A stretch of DNA of 64,000 bases from Brasenia schreberi (lineage: Eukaryota; Streptophyta; Magnoliopsida; Nymphaeales; Cabombaceae), in contig JAYKKT010000089.1 in the NCBI GenBank assembly GCA_036023115.1, positions 13,655,001 through 13,719,000 on the forward strand, written 5' to 3'. Below are positions 10,920-23,559 of the stretch, piece by piece. Each line of letters opens with the position of its first letter. The stretch's first letter is position 1. Position numbers and translations under genes: made by a program. Under the pieces are notes generated by a model, which ran no database searches, had not been told where the DNA came from, and was given only the letters and a program-made list of their open reading frames with translations.

Positions 10920-11760
10920 TAGAATTTGTGTGTCTGAATTAACAAAGACATAAAAGTAAAATGACTTAAATTTACAAACTTTGAAGAGAAGAATCCCACT
11001 TACCTTAACTTTAGAGGGAGTTGGTTATGTACTTAGGAAAACAATATTACCCTCTACTCTAGTTGTAATAGATGAAAAATAGATATAGTATAAGGCATTT
11101 CTAGGAGATGATACTATAGCCAGGCTCATAATGTCAACTTACATGTTAGATGACTTGATTAGGGTCTTTAAGGAATAAGAGATTGCTAAAAAATTATTTG
11201 ATTCCCTGACCACAAAATATAATACTACAACTAAGCTGCATGTACAACTACTCATTCAAAAATATAATTCTTATAAAATGAAAGAAGGTGATAATGTAGT
11301 TCAACATGTTAACCAAATATTGATAATGACTAGGGATTTAGTTGTATCAAAGTCAATCATTCCTCAACCAATACATATATCCATGATTCTAAATAGTCTA
11401 CCCCCTTCCTCGAATATAGTAACTACAACACTTAGATATGGACCAGATTTTACCATTTCAGAGTTCCCATTAAAACTAGCAATTAAACAAAAACATATGA
11501 ACAAAAGCAAAAGGAAAAAGTTGCTAGTTGCTCAAGATGACTCTAGGTCTAGCTTAAAAAATAACCAGGATAAGAAAAAACTAAATAACAAATTTGGTAA
11601 GAATAAAAGGTAGGGCGGTCAAAACTTTAAGAAATCGTAGGAATCCACTTCTCAGGTAAAGTGCTTTAGTTGTGGCAAGATGAGGTACTATAAAAGGGAT
11701 TGTCGCAACAAGAGGAACAATACTGAAAACAATCAACGACGCGACCCAAAAGAGAAGTAG
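10920..11760 (+). pseudogene. Copia gag (broken)
   Basis: Fragments in one frame give LTLEGVGYVLRKTILPST, then AKKLFDSLTTKYN, and the 111-codon open stretch at 11278-11613 (VVQHVNQILIMTRDL, ILNSLPPSSNIVTTTLRYG), as in UBN2-type copia gag. After further stops comes a zinc knuckle, CFSCGKMRYYKRDC, in which the zinc-binding His is Tyr. Gag would package the element's RNA in the cytoplasm. This copy is dead. Confidence 0.8.
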
Positions 11761-11769
11761 AACATAATC

Positions 11770-12985
11770 TACGTCATTTTTTTAGTGCCTCTATATGGAT
11801 CACCCAACGACTGGTTGGTAGATCAACTCTAGATCAATTCGGCATATTTCAAAGAGCAAAGAGGGAGCAATGAATCTAAAGGAATACAAGCTTGATAAGC
11901 ATCAGGTGTATATGGAGAATAATACATTTTCTGATGTTCTTTGGGTTGGGTCCTTTAGGATTTTTATACAAGCCATACCAATTATACTTACTAATGTATT
12001 AATTGTGCCACTATTAAGAATAATCTTGTATCGATCTATACCTTAGTAAAGAAAGGGTTTGAGGTCAAGTTTGACCCTAATAAAATCACTATGGGAAAAC
12101 ATGGCAAGATGACCTTTTCTGATCTATTTTATGTTGAGAATAAATTATTCAAACTTAATATAAATGAAAATAAGAGTTCTTCTACTTATATTGATGGTGC
12201 CCATATGATTGATATGAATGTATGACATAAATGCTTAGGTCATATAAGTTTAAAGAAGTTGAGAAAATTAACTAACTTTAACTTATTGCTTAGTTTTTAT
12301 GAAAACACTTTTAATAAGTGTAAGGTTTGTAAAGAAGAGAAAATAACTAGAAAATCATTTTCAAAAGAAGTGATTAGGGAAACAACTCTATTAGATATTA
12401 TTCACACTGATTTATGTCGACCTTTTAGAGTAAGATCACATCGAGAAAATGTTTATTTTATAACATTTATCGATGATTACTTGAGATATACATATATATC
12501 TTAGCACATAAATCTGACGCACTTAAAGCATTCAAAGAATATAAGAAGTTGAGAACTAATTGAGACATACAATCAAAGTCGTGAGATTGGATAGAGGTGG
12601 AGAGTACACCTCTACAAAATTTTTAGAATTGTGCATAGATTTTGGTATTGCAAAGTAAAATACAATGCCCAAGACACCCCAACAAAATGGTGTAATAAAG
12701 ATATATAATAGGACCCTATTGAATATGACAAGGTTTATGTTAATAGATGCTTCTTTGCCAAGGGTATTTTGGAGAGAAGCGATAAGTGCAACTGTGTATA
12801 TACTTAATAGAGTACTATGTAAAGTTATATTCTCTACACCATATGAGATACGGTCTGGAAGAAAAACAAACCTAGGTCATCTCAGGAGGTGGGGATCTAT
12901 AACTTATGTGAAGATCCTTGATAAGTGTAGAGATAAACTAGATAGTAGGTCCTTAAGATGTATATTTATCAAATATCTTAAATGA
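11770..12985 (+). pseudogene. Copia protease and integrase (broken)
   Basis: The protease site is recognisable as WLVDQL followed by a stop (family norm WLVDSG/A). Then come the integrase zinc finger region (KCLGHISLKKLRKL, CKVCKEEKITRKSF), the catalytic core start IIHTDLCRPFRV (the D of the DDE triad) and FITFIDDYLRYTYIS. The second part is LDRGGEY (second D) and KTPQQNGVIKIYNRTLLNMT (normally PQQNGVAERRNRT, with the catalytic E); here that Glu is replaced. Two frame interruptions near 12505 and 12657. Confidence 0.85.
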
Positions 12986-13021
12986 TCTAAAGGATATCTG
13001 TTTTATAATAAAGACCATAAA

Positions 13022-14220
13022 TTGATAGAAAGCAGAGATGCTGAATTCTTAGAGAACATTAAGAATGACATTCTTGAAAATAGTGATGAGTATGTTGGCA
13101 ATATAGTTGAACTAGATCAATCATCATTTGAACCCATAGATGATCTTTCTTATCAAATCGAAACTTTAAGTAGATACAAAAGACTTATGGTCACACCATC
13201 TTACTTAAAGAATTATCACACTTACCTTCTAGAAGAAGTGTGTAATTAGATAAATTTAGATGAACTAACTAATAACTTTACATATCAACAGGCTATTGAC
13301 TCATCTGAATCTTCAGATTGGAAAAAATGTCATTGATGAAGAAATTAAATTCATTAAGAAAAAACAAGTTTGGGAATTGGCTCACTTGCGAAGAGGAAGA
13401 AAAGCTATATGTTCTAAATGAGTTCTCAAAAAGAAATATAAGGTTGATGGAACAATCGATAAATTTAAAGCAAAATTAGTTGCAAAGAATTTCTCACAGA
13501 AGGAGGAGATAGATTATGTTGAGACATATTCCCCTATTACAAAATTTGTATCCATAAAAATAATCCTTGTGATATCACCATATTGAGATTTAATTTATAT
13601 CAGTTAGATATAAAAATTATTTTTCTAAATAAAGATTTAGATGAAATCATATATATACAACAACCCGAAAGATACAAAGTTGAAGACCAAAAGGATAAAA
13701 TATATATGTTGAAAAAATCCCTATATAACCTTAAACAATTACCTTGTCAATGGTATTTATGTTTTCAAAATGTCATTATTGAACTTAAGTTTGTGGCTAA
13801 TGAACTTAATCACTTTGAATATGTCGGGAATAGTAGAAACCACTTTGTCATCTTATCATTATATATAGATGATATATTGTTGATTGGGAATGACAATGAG
13901 ATGATTGTAAAAACCAAGTCATGGTTAAACTCAAGGCTTGAAATAAAGGATATGGGAGAAGCATCCTATATCGTAGGTATAAAGATTTCTCGAGATAGAG
14001 AATCTAAATTTCTCTGCCTAAGTTAGTAAAGGTATATTAATTATATCATCAAGAAGTTTAAAATGGGTGAATGTAAGTCTACATCTACACCGATTGTGAA
14101 AGGGGTTAAATTGAGTAAGGTTGACCGTCTCGGTGAAGGATACGATAAGCCTAATGTTCCTTTTGCGCAGGTTGTAAGTAGCTTGATGTATGCTATGTTG
14201 TGTATAAGACCTGATATCAC
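13022..14220 (+). pseudogene. Copia reverse transcriptase (broken, interrupted)
   Basis: Recognisable blocks are RWVLKKKYKVDGTIDKFKAKLVAK-like at about 13415-13490, ETYSPITKFVSIK, and the 147-codon open stretch 13583-14026. The latter contains QLDIKIIFLNKDLDEIIYIQ (normally QMDVKTAFLNG), LKKSLYNLKQ and the catalytic YIDDILL. The end of the domain, CIRPDIT, is cut at 14220 by a solo LTR. It resumes at 18051 with FDVGYVSRYQSN, so the pre-insertion sequence read RPDITFDVGYVSRYQSN. Confidence 0.88.
14216..14220 (+). repeat. Target-site duplication ATCAC, left copy
   Basis: ATCAC lies directly before the solo LTR and again directly after it at 18051-18055. Removing the LTR and one copy restores the copia reading frame. 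Confidence 0.9.
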
Positions 14221-15775
14221 TATAGACATGAATTTTTATTTTGAAACCTATGTAAAGATTTGAAATGAAATTTCCGAACTACGTCATGTGCATGAGTGTG
14301 TCAGCTAGTTAAATGAAACTAGAAAAGATTGATTTTCTGACTTCATGTAGCGATTGTTGACAAGTGAGCTCTTTTCGATGTATGCCTTCTTTAACTGATG
14401 CTCAAGAGTCAGCCTAGACACTTTAAAAATCATTCAAGATTCGGTAAGTTTTCAAAAACAAAATTTCAATTTCAAAGATTTGACAAAATTGTGATTTTGG
14501 TTTTTAACTTAAAAATATCTTAAGTCTTAAAAAATAGAAAGTGGTTCTATTTTGAGAGGCTTGTTTCTGATTTTTTTGGAATAGTTTTGAATCTCCAAAA
14601 ATTCTGAAAATTTTATAAAAAAATATTTTGATGTATAGATTCAGAAAATATTTTTATTTTTATTTTATGTGTTGTGGATTTATGTAATTAAATTCGAAAA
14701 TACACGCTACACAAATTCTCGAGACAAACCTATGCCAAAAGTTAGAGGTTTAAAAAAACTATTGTATTTTTATGCTCATACCTCAGATTTCTATGAAATT
14801 GGTCTTATTAGAAAGATATAGACTTCAGATTTCCAATGAAACTATTTTTAATCAAATTGGTTTACTGTATACAAAGATATTGGATAATAACCCAACCTCT
14901 ATCACAAGAACTTTTGGTTTTTGAGAATCTATTTATATTTTAATAAAATGTCTCCAATTTTATTGGTGATGTTTCACAAGCCCAAAATTCTGAAAAATTT
15001 TATCAGAATTGTGCTTGTATGTTAAGATTAGATGTGAAAAATTTCAAAATATTCGGAGCAAGAGATAGTGAAAGAAAAATCATTTACCAAACATCCGCAG
15101 AATATAGAAAAACAGGTTTTCAAATTTTCAGATTCATGCTTGTGTTTTCATCCAAATTAAAATGTAATCTACAACTATAAAAAATAAAATAAAAATCCCA
15201 ATTACCACGTGAGCATAGGGGGATTAGGAAGTCTATAATCTTATATTATGTTATAGAGTAGAAATAATTAAAATTGAAATATATAACAATAGCATATGAA
15301 TGAAAGAAAGAGGGTGCAACATATGAACCTTGGTTAATACATCATCATAGAGACATACGCTCCTTAATTACAACCCCATAAAGTTTAATGAAAAAGGAGA
15401 TAAATTATAAAAGCATGAAGGAAGAATGTACCTGTGGCGGAAGGATTGGAGGATGGCTAGCGGTTGACGGCACACCTTCTTCTTCCTCTCTTTCTCCTTC
15501 TCTCTCTCTCTCTTTCTTTCTCTCCTTCTCTTTCTTTCCCTCTTGATGGATAGATGGTTGAACTCAGATTGATCATTTGAAGCCTCCATGAGGCCCCTTT
15601 TATAGGCTAAGGGCTTTCTCTTTGCTGCAAATTTTCATAAGGCAAGTTGCCTTATTGAAAATGGTTGCATTTGACAAGTGAATGCTGGCCATTCTTGCCA
15701 AAAGTTACTCCCTTGGATAAGGTAAGTGAAGTGCTGCATATGAACCTTCCAAAATGGTTGTTTGTTGTCTTTTGT

Positions 15776-15862
15776 TAAGTGGGTTCGGTCAAGATGTGTT
15801 CAGCCAAGTGGGTTCGGCCAAGTGGGTTCAGCCAAATGGGTTAGACCAAGTGGATGTGGCTG
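15776..15862. repeat. 14-15-bp minisatellite (AAGTGGGTTCGGCC)
   Basis: About six consecutive variants of AAGTGGGTTCGGCC inside the first solo LTR. The second solo LTR has a related but more diffuse GGTCAAG/TGGTT-rich stretch at 21700-22150. Confidence 0.8.
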
Positions 15863-17447
15863 TATTGAGCTTGATGAACCAGCCGATGACATTTGAACTG
15901 AACTTTTGCTGACTTTGTTCAACGGATTACCTGGTCGTATTATCCTCGTGTTCATGGCATGCTGGTGGACAAGGCTGGTAATGCTGTTTGCAATAGCAAA
16001 GGTCGACGTGGGAGGAGTATTCCGTGAACTTGTTGGAACACATACACCATCACCTTATATAAGTTGTTGTATGGATGTCTGTATTCAACTCTTACCATTT
16101 TGGGACCTCGTCCATGCTTCTTGCTACTGAATTCGGCTGACTATGATTGTGATGGTTCCTGGTTTCTTGTTGAATTTGATTCAAGCTGCTTTCTCTTGGA
16201 CTTGATTCAATGCACCAAGAACTAGAAAATAATCGATGCTCTTGGATGTGGCAACTTCTATGCTGAATTTGGCAAGGCATCCTTGTTGGAATCGGGTGAG
16301 GCCTGATGTGGTAAGTTGTTGCAATCACTTGATAGTTGAGAAAGTTGCTCCCTTAATATTGCAGAGTTCGATAGTGCCTTGGCAAGTTCATCATCACCTA
16401 CTTCAAAGATTTTATTTTTCTAAAGTATTCCTCTAGAAACATAAAGATGTCTTCTTCAGAACTGATATATCTACATCACATATCAATAAGTTCGGGTCTT
16501 ATAGAAGGTTTCCTGAAGTATGAGCCAAAATAAAAGACTATGTGTATATGGAAATCAAATAGCTAGGAGCCACATACTTAATTAACTTGTTCTTGTAATT
16601 CTCTTTTCGGGTTTTTTCAGTTTAAATTCATGGTCCATTTTGTGCTTGTTCTGAAGCCACTAAATCCACAAAATGGTGAATTATGTAATTCAACATCTTG
16701 TTGGCTCATGATTTTGGTAGGTAAATATATCTAATAAGAGGATTGGCCAACCCAATAGCTCGCCTAAAATGGCAAGTTACCTTTCTCCAATCTTGCTCAA
16801 ATCGGCAAATTATGTACTAAGGATCCCTATAGCAAGCTGTATGATTTCCCATATTGAAATTTGTAAGACTTGGTAAATTACCAAACAGCATACCAAAGCC
16901 ACTTATGGCAAGTCACCTGATTCATCGGTACCGAGATTGGTAAGTTTTCTCTTGATGATTTGCCAAATCGAACATTACAGCCAAGTCGAGTATCACTTTC
17001 CCTTTTGGATGACGTTGACTTTCCCTCCTTGATGCCAACCTTTCTTTTTGGGAGCCTACTTTTCTTCTTGAACATCAACTTTCTTTTTTTGATGCCAACC
17101 TTCCTTTTTGGACGCTGACTTTCCTTTATAATACCTAAAACTAAAAATGATAGGTTACCTTACTCAACAACGCCGAAATTGGAAAATGCTCGGTCATTGC
17201 TTTTTTGGTTCATGCCATCTCCTCCTTCTAGGGAATTTACCTCCTTTCTGTCCGAATTTTATATATAGCATGTATAGTTTTAAACACTTTCTTTAAAATT
17301 ATTTCTATATTTGAAAACATCAAATTTAATGAAATTTTCAATTATTAATTAAAAAAAAATCCACTGGGTTTCATTCCCAGTTTTTGTTTGCAAGGGTGAC
17401 TTACTTTTGCTCTTTGAGTCAATCTATAACCACCTTGACCATTTAAC

Positions 17448-17592
17448 CACTTTAAATGGGTGTAGGGTATCAAACCACTTTAATCGCTTCAATGGGTGTA
17501 GGGTATCGAACTACTTGAACCACTTTAACGGGTGTAGGGTATCAAACCACTTTAACCACTTCAACGAGTGAAGGGTAGTAAACCACTTTAAC
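17448..17592. repeat. 36-bp tandem repeat, about four copies
   Basis: Units of the form CACTTTAACCACTTCAACGG.TGTAGGGTATCAAAC repeat with a period near 36 bp within the first solo LTR. Confidence 0.8.
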
Positions 17593-18050
17593 CCTAGGTA
17601 TCAGGTCACAGAATGAGACTATTCTCGACCGGGGGAATTTATGAGGTCTGATTTGAATTTAATTTATTTTTGAATATCATGGGTTTTGGAATTTCATAAA
17701 TTTATAAATTTACAAATATTTTAGGGTTTGATTCCCAATGTTCTCTTTCTTATTTATTTATATAAAAAGAATTGTTTGAAATCACCTTTCTTTAAAGTCA
17801 ACCATTTTAAAAGGGAGAATCCTGCCAATTTGGTCTTGGGGGCAAAATAGTAATTTTTATACAATTTTGTCTAAATTTGATTTTTTTGAGAGGGATGCAA
17901 TATACCATCATTTTGAGGTTGCTAAAAATTTTTGATGCCAAAATAAATTCATTTGATGTATTTTTATTTAAAAACACAAAGCTACCAAAAAAAACAAAAT
18001 TTTGAATTGTTTAAAAAAAATTATTTTGAATAAAAAATTGGGTGTTTACA

Positions 18051-18657
18051 ATCACTTTTGATGTTGGTTATGTAAGTAGATATCAAAGTAATCTTGGATG
18101 ACAACAATGGATAGATGTGAAAATGATTCAAAAATATCTTAAAGGAAAAAAGACTTGAAACTTTGTTTTCAAGCAGATGAATTGAAAGTGGTAGGATACT
18201 AAGATGCTGACTTTGTTGGGAGTAAGGATAACAACAAATCAACCTCTAGTCGAATATTTTTATTTGAAAGTGATGCAATTTCTTACGCTTAAAAGAAATA
18301 AGGTTGTATAGCATTGCATACACAAAAATTGAGTATGTTGCTTGTAGTATGGCTTCTACTAGTGCCATTTGGATAAGTTGTTTTATATATGATTTGAAGC
18401 TAGATATAACCAATGAGCCAGTTGTCATTTATTATGACAACAATACAATAATTACTATTATTAAGAGTGGAGCTGATAACTCAAGAAGTAAACATATGAT
18501 GGTTAAATATCACTATGTTCATGATATACTCAAAAGAAATGAAATTATTATATGTTATATGCCAACTACTGATATGTTGACTGACCCCTTAGCAAAAGGC
18601 AACTCAGAGGAACTTTTTACTAAACATGTAACCCACATGTGTTTGAGATATGCCTAG
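18051..18657 (+). pseudogene. Copia RT end and RNase H (broken)
   Basis: This continues the interrupted copia element: FDVGYVSRYQSN, IQKYLKG, then the RNase H blocks YSDADFVGSKDNN-like, SYA.KK.GCIA and KIEYVACSMAS (normally TEAEYIA). It continues with YYDNNTIITIIKSG (normally CDNKSAI) and KHMMVKYHYVHDI, closing with LTDPLAKG. The last 117 codons (18304-18657) are open. Confidence 0.88.
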
Positions 18658-18836
18658 TGTATAAGTGTAGTAAATACACTTTGTTGTGTATTATGTAGGA
18701 AAAACACATTGATTGTGGAAAAACTGCATAATAAATAAAAGTTGCAATTTACTTCCAACTAGATACATGGTACAATTTGGTAAATCCCAAAATAGTGGAA
18801 GTAAAACTAGTGTATCAAAGGTTGGCTCTAGTGGCC

Positions 18837-18990
18837 AAGTGGGAGATGTAAGTAGTTGGTGGCCATTATCGGCCGCAATACTGATGTCAACCTTGAAATA
18901 CGGGAAGAAGGGCCATCTTCCTGAATTCATAAGTTGTTTTTTGAAAAAATGTAAACTTTATTCAAAACTGATTTTACTTTTTGAAAAGGT
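18837..18990 (+). repeat. Copia polypurine tract and start of the 3' LTR
   Basis: GGCCAAGTGGGAGA at 18833-18846 is the usual copia polypurine tract context. It is followed by TGTAAGTAGTTGG at 18847, the likely LTR start. The LTR end is not clear, so the right limit given is only nominal. Confidence 0.6.
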
Positions 18991-19639
18991 CCTAGACATC
19001 TCCTGGATGAACATGAATGACTTTTAAAAAGAAAAGCCTAGAGAGGAAAACTCAGAAGATGAAAAAGTCGTATATATATATACAACAGAAATATATAGCA
19101 AAAGGATGATACATGATTGACTTCTTCTTGAAAAAAACCCTCTGCAGGTAATCTTATACCTCTCACTCTCTCTCCTGTTTTCCTTATCTCATTTACATGC
19201 CCTCGACTGCCGTTGTAACATTGAAACCAAGAGAACAAGATGAAGAGGAGCGAAACCGCGGCCCATGCCATCAGAAGGTTGAAGGCTTGCAACTGCTTGA
19301 TGCAAAAGAAAGAGACTAACCAATGACGGAGATCTCATCGCACAACATTGCGATGATAGTCTTTGAAGAGCAGTGGTGAGAGAGATGGAAAAACCAAAGA
19401 GGGTTTTCGAGTGAAGAGGGAGGAATTTATGAACAAACATAAATCAATTATTTGGTGTATTTGGTTATGGATCTCTCATAACCGAACCTTGAACCAAAAC
19501 CCATAATTTTTAATTTTACTAAACTTGCTTTGAAGATAGACCCAATTGAATCAGGAATTCTGATTCAGTTGTTCAATTTTAACTGAATTTTGCTCACCCC
19601 TAGAGGTGATGACAAACCTTAGGAATACTAATCAATCAA
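18991..19639. other. Unassigned stretch with small ORFs
   Basis: Possibly the rest of the copia LTR. On the minus strand an 84-codon ORF (19038-19292) starts with a hydrophobic segment (LLMAWAAVSLLFILF) and has GC-rich, CT-rich sequence upstream. I do not recognise a family, and similar short ORFs arise by chance, so no gene is called. Confidence 0.3.
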
Positions 19640-20102
19640 GTAATTTTTGACCAATTTACCCTTATATCCTAAACTTTCCACTTGCACGACCACTCACCGA
19701 GCCCCTTTAAGATAAAAATACACCCTATTTCCATTTGAGCTGAGGCCCATGCTCAATGTCAATGGGAGCCTGTTATTGGACATGGACCAACCTAGTACCT
19801 CTACACTTGGACACACCATGCTCCAACGGGCTTGAGCTCCATTGGCCCATATTTAGTCGGCACAACTCACTTGACTTAGACGTACGACTCTATTGGTTTT
19901 AGCCACACAGTGTTGACCTAGTTTCTACACCCTTCTTCACTTATACCTAATTGTACATGTTGCCTCCTACTATATAAGGAAAATCCTGCCATATTTTTCA
20001 TTTGATTTGCATCTTGTTTCTATCAATGTTGGTATCGCTAAACTTCCTCTCATTATCTTGAGTTCCAGGACCTACCAACAACCAAGAAGAGTTGAGCAAT
20101 TA

Positions 20103-20107
20103 GGTTG
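20103..20107 (+). repeat. Target-site duplication GGTTG, left copy
   Basis: GGTTG precedes TGTAGATGTG and recurs at 22690-22694 immediately after TGTTTACA. Confidence 0.88.
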
Positions 20108-22689
20108 TGTAGATGTGAAAAATTTATTCCAAAGCCAATGTAGAGACTTGGAATAATCTCTTCAATCTACTTCGTTCTTGCGCGAGCGTGTCAGCAGTTT
20201 CACTAAAATTAGCAAAAGTATAATTCCGACTTCATTGGGCGATTGTGGCTAAGCGGGATCTTTTTGTCTTACGCCTTCTTCAACCGATGCTCAAGAATCA
20301 GCCTAGATGCTTTGAGGATTAATTTGTACTGAGTGTATGTTTTCAAAATTCACTTTCAAAGACAATTTTAATTAAAGCAATTTGTGCATTTGGTCTAGAG
20401 AATGAAAATTTTCTAAGTTATGAAAAACAGAAACTGGTTCTAAAGTTTTCAGAGTTTGTTTCCGATTTTTTTTGGATAATTTAGAGATCTCTAAAATTCA
20501 TAAAACATTTACAGTATATAGAGCAGAATATGTAGATTTTAAGAATATTTTTATTTTGTTTTTTTGTGTCGTGAATTTGCAAAATTAAATATGGAAAAGA
20601 CCACTGCTCAGGTGTTTCAGAATGTTCAGTTACATAAACAAAGAGACCTAAAGAAACCTCTGTATATCGGTGCACAAAGCTCTGATTTTTATGATTTTAG
20701 TCTTGTTGGAAAGCTATGGATATCCGCTTTCCAATGAGACTAGTTTCATCAAATTAAACTCACTACAAACAAAGTTATGGAAAGATTACCCAACCTCTAT
20801 TGTAGGAAAAATAGACTGTGCAGAACTGACTTTGAATTTGACTAATATTTATCTATTTTATTTATGATGCTACACGGTACTATAATTTTTGAAAATTTTA
20901 TTACAAGTGGTCTTGTATGTGTAGGTTTGGTGTTCCAAATTTTAGATCATTCGGAGCAGAAAAATGCAACAACAAACGTATATAGGATGCTAGAAAATAG
21001 TGTTTCAGTTTTGAGAACATACATGCATGCATTTATCCGAAATTAAAAGCAATATACAACTAAATTAAAGTAAATGACTGAAAGAAAATGAATGTAAATA
21101 CATATTTAGCTTATGCATAGAGGGGATTAGGAGATATAAGAGTGTATACAATATAAAGAGGTAGAGGAACATGGAATCAAATAAGTAAAATGCATAAACA
21201 TAAACGAAATGAAACAGGCAACACTTCTACTCTATTACAACGTGGGGGGAGACTAAAGCTCCATTAATACAACTCCTTTTTTAATTGAATAAGAGGAAGA
21301 AAGCATTAAAATCAACAAGAAAGGAAGGAAACACACTTACACTTCCTCCAATGGCTCATGACTCTAAGGAAGGAGACGTTCCCTTCTTGCTTTCTTTTCT
21401 CTTTCTCTCTTTTCTCTCTTTCTCTCTCTTTGCAGTACCCACTCTCTCTCTCTTGGATCCCTTCTACACTCCCTTTAATGCTCATTCATGCCCTCCTAAT
21501 ACTGTAAATCATCCCCCCATGGCTTCTATTTATATGCCAGGGAGGCTACTAGACCCTTCTTTGATGTGGGTCAAATAAGTTCCTTCTTGGCCCCAACTTG
21601 GCTCCAATCCAAAGAGGCATGATTGCACATAGCCTCAAGGGGTCTTGTGGTCCCCTAGGTCAAGGGGAGTCCAGCATATGCAGCCCTTGACTCGAGTGGA
21701 TGCAGTCCTTGGCTTGAGCTAGCATGACCAAGTGAGTTCTTAGCTAGGCTTAGTGCGGTCGGGTGTGGTCGACTGGGTTCTCCTTTGGGGTTGCCTTTGA
21801 TGGAGCCCATTTCGGTCCAGCCAATGTAAGCTTGGTGATTGGGTTAAGCATGTCCCATGTGGTTTGGCCAAGGTAGGTTAGGTCTACATTAGTCAATGGG
21901 TCACGCTTTGGTCGAAATGGTTGGAGCTCGATCAAGGTTTGGTCAAGCAAACCTAGATGGCTCAATCAAGTTGACAAAGGGGTTTTGGGTCATGGTTTGG
22001 TCAATGTGACTTGGTCCAACTCAAGCCAAGGTGATGTGGTCAAGTGTGGTTAAGGTGGGTTTGATCAAGAGGTCGGTTGGGTTTGTTGAGGCAAGTGTGT
22101 CCAAACGACCAAGGTGTAGTCCTTAGCCTTGATGTGAAACGATTTGGCTAGGTATGCTTGATGGGCCAAATAAGCCACAATTGGCCAAGGTGCCGTCCTT
22201 CACATGCATGGGTTGGGTGTCGTCCCAACTAGGCATGGCTTGGATCGGTCTAGCCTTTGGTGTAGTCCGGCTATGCCTTGTGCAACTTGATGTAACCTTT
22301 GATGCAAGAGACCAGGATGACCATACTTGATCTTGGGCATTTATTGGCCTAGCCGACTTGGGCTAGATGGTGCTTGCTTCCGCTTCGAGGTTTGACTTAG
22401 CCTTTGTCCGTTCCTTGCTTCAATCTTTTGTTGGCTCGAATCCTGAATCTTTGGCATTGCTTTCGCTCATTAGCTCTTGATCCGTGTTGCATTTCCTCAG
22501 CCTCATCTTTTTCAAAACTTGATTTCAAACTTTAAAATCCTTTGAATTTCTAAACATTTAAAATCCCTTTTTGCTTTTATGAAAATTTATAAGGTGTATT
22601 AAAAATCGAGACTTTTGAAAACAAGCTTATTGTTTTGAAAATTCTGAAATAGGCTGGGCTATATTTCAAAAATATTTTGGGTGTTTACA
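20108..22689 (-). mobile_element. Solo LTR (2.6 kb), TGTAAACACCC family, copy 2
   Basis: It has proper TG...CA ends on the plus strand (TGTAGATGTG...GGTGTTTACA) and a perfect 5-bp duplication GGTTG. On the minus strand it starts TGTAAACACCC, like copy 1. It contains no coding region. Shared blocks with copy 1 include GCTCAAGAATCAGCCTAGA at about 20290 and a CT-rich run at 21391-21436. It sits in the leader of the Tat-like gypsy remnant. Confidence 0.88.
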
Positions 22690-22694
22690 GGTTG

Positions 22695-23559
22695 TTTCTC
22701 TTTCTCACACAAGGGCACATTCCGATGGTGCTACTTGCTCCTTTCAAAGCCAAAGGATATGCTACTTTTCTTTTTGTTGGTTTTTAATATCGAAAGGATA
22801 TGATAAGCTTCTGATGGGCTTGAAAGAAGAAGTAGGTTTAAGCATTGTAAAGAAGCCTCTAGGCATGAGATAACGGTAGTGATAACTGACAAATCATTGG
22901 AGACACACTTAATATTATGATATAAATGCAATAGAAATGATGTGAGTAGGAAGTTATTGAAAATCATGCACACATAAATAAATTAGATTCAACTATTGTT
23001 GCCTTGAGAGAAGCCCACAAATAGTGGCTGAATTGATCAAGCAAAAATCCAATCAGAACACATTATCAACTTCTTTGGTCATAGGTTTCCTTGCTTTTCA
23101 TAGAAGTAATTTTAATTTAGCTTACTACCGACTTTTTCTTCAACATGACAATGATTTCTCTTGTCTGTCTTGTTTCTTCATTTTCCTGGACATGCAATAC
23201 CAATGATGTCAGGTGAGTTGGATTCTCAAAAACCCACATTTGCCCCTTGAGCCTTATATGTTTTTTCCTTTGAGAACATACATCATGTTTGGCTCCATCA
23301 CGTCATACATCATGTTTGGCTCCATCAGTGAATTCCTATAAGTGCCATTGGTATTGCGTCATCACTTTCAACAAAAACATATTGTGTTCATAAGAAGGAA
23401 TGATCATGATCTTACTAGAAAATTTCACCTTATCGAGCATGAACAAGCTAATTAGGATGAAAATTATGTAGTAGACAAACCCAGTTTAGCATACCTAGTA
23501 GACCAAATTGATTTGTCGATAGTCTTTGAGAAACCACACGAAGTTGCTACAAGACACCT
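22695..23559. other. Decayed gypsy leader/gag region
   Basis: This lies between the solo LTR and the protease. No clear domain can be read. A direct repeat of about 27 bp (ATCATGTTTGGCTCCATCA) occurs twice at about 23282-23328. Confidence 0.4.

Larger units (their letters stand above)
14221..18050 (-). mobile_element. Solo LTR (3.8 kb), TGTAAACACCC family, copy 1
   Basis: It is flanked by the 5-bp duplication ATCAC. On the minus strand it begins TGTAAACACCC, and its other end reads TATAGACATG on the plus strand (TG changed to TA). It has no polypurine tract, primer site or coding region, and it shares both ends and several internal blocks (for example CTTCATGTAGCGATTGTTGACAAG-like, TCAAGAGTCAGCCTAGA) with the copy at 20108-22689. 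Very long non-coding LTRs of this kind are typical of Tat/Ogre-type gypsy elements; that assignment is inferred. It includes CT-rich, 14-15-bp and 36-bp tandem repeats. Confidence 0.88.
10890..18846 (+). mobile_element. Ty1/copia retrotransposon, degenerate, split by a solo LTR
   Basis: In order on the plus strand: gag (about 10920-11760), protease and integrase (11770-12985), reverse transcriptase (13250-14220), an interruption by a solo LTR (14221-18050), then RNase H (18051-18657) and a polypurine tract (18837-18846). The gene order protease-integrase-RT-RNase H is the copia order. The 5' LTR and primer-binding site were not found; the left side runs into a LINE fragment. Many stops and frameshifts occur throughout. 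Confidence 0.85.

Noticed and set aside
19038..19440. Minus-strand ORF with a hydrophobic N-terminus as a small membrane protein gene
   Set aside because: No recognisable family, overlapping ORFs in two frames, and a position within probable LTR sequence. It is mentioned only as an unassigned stretch.
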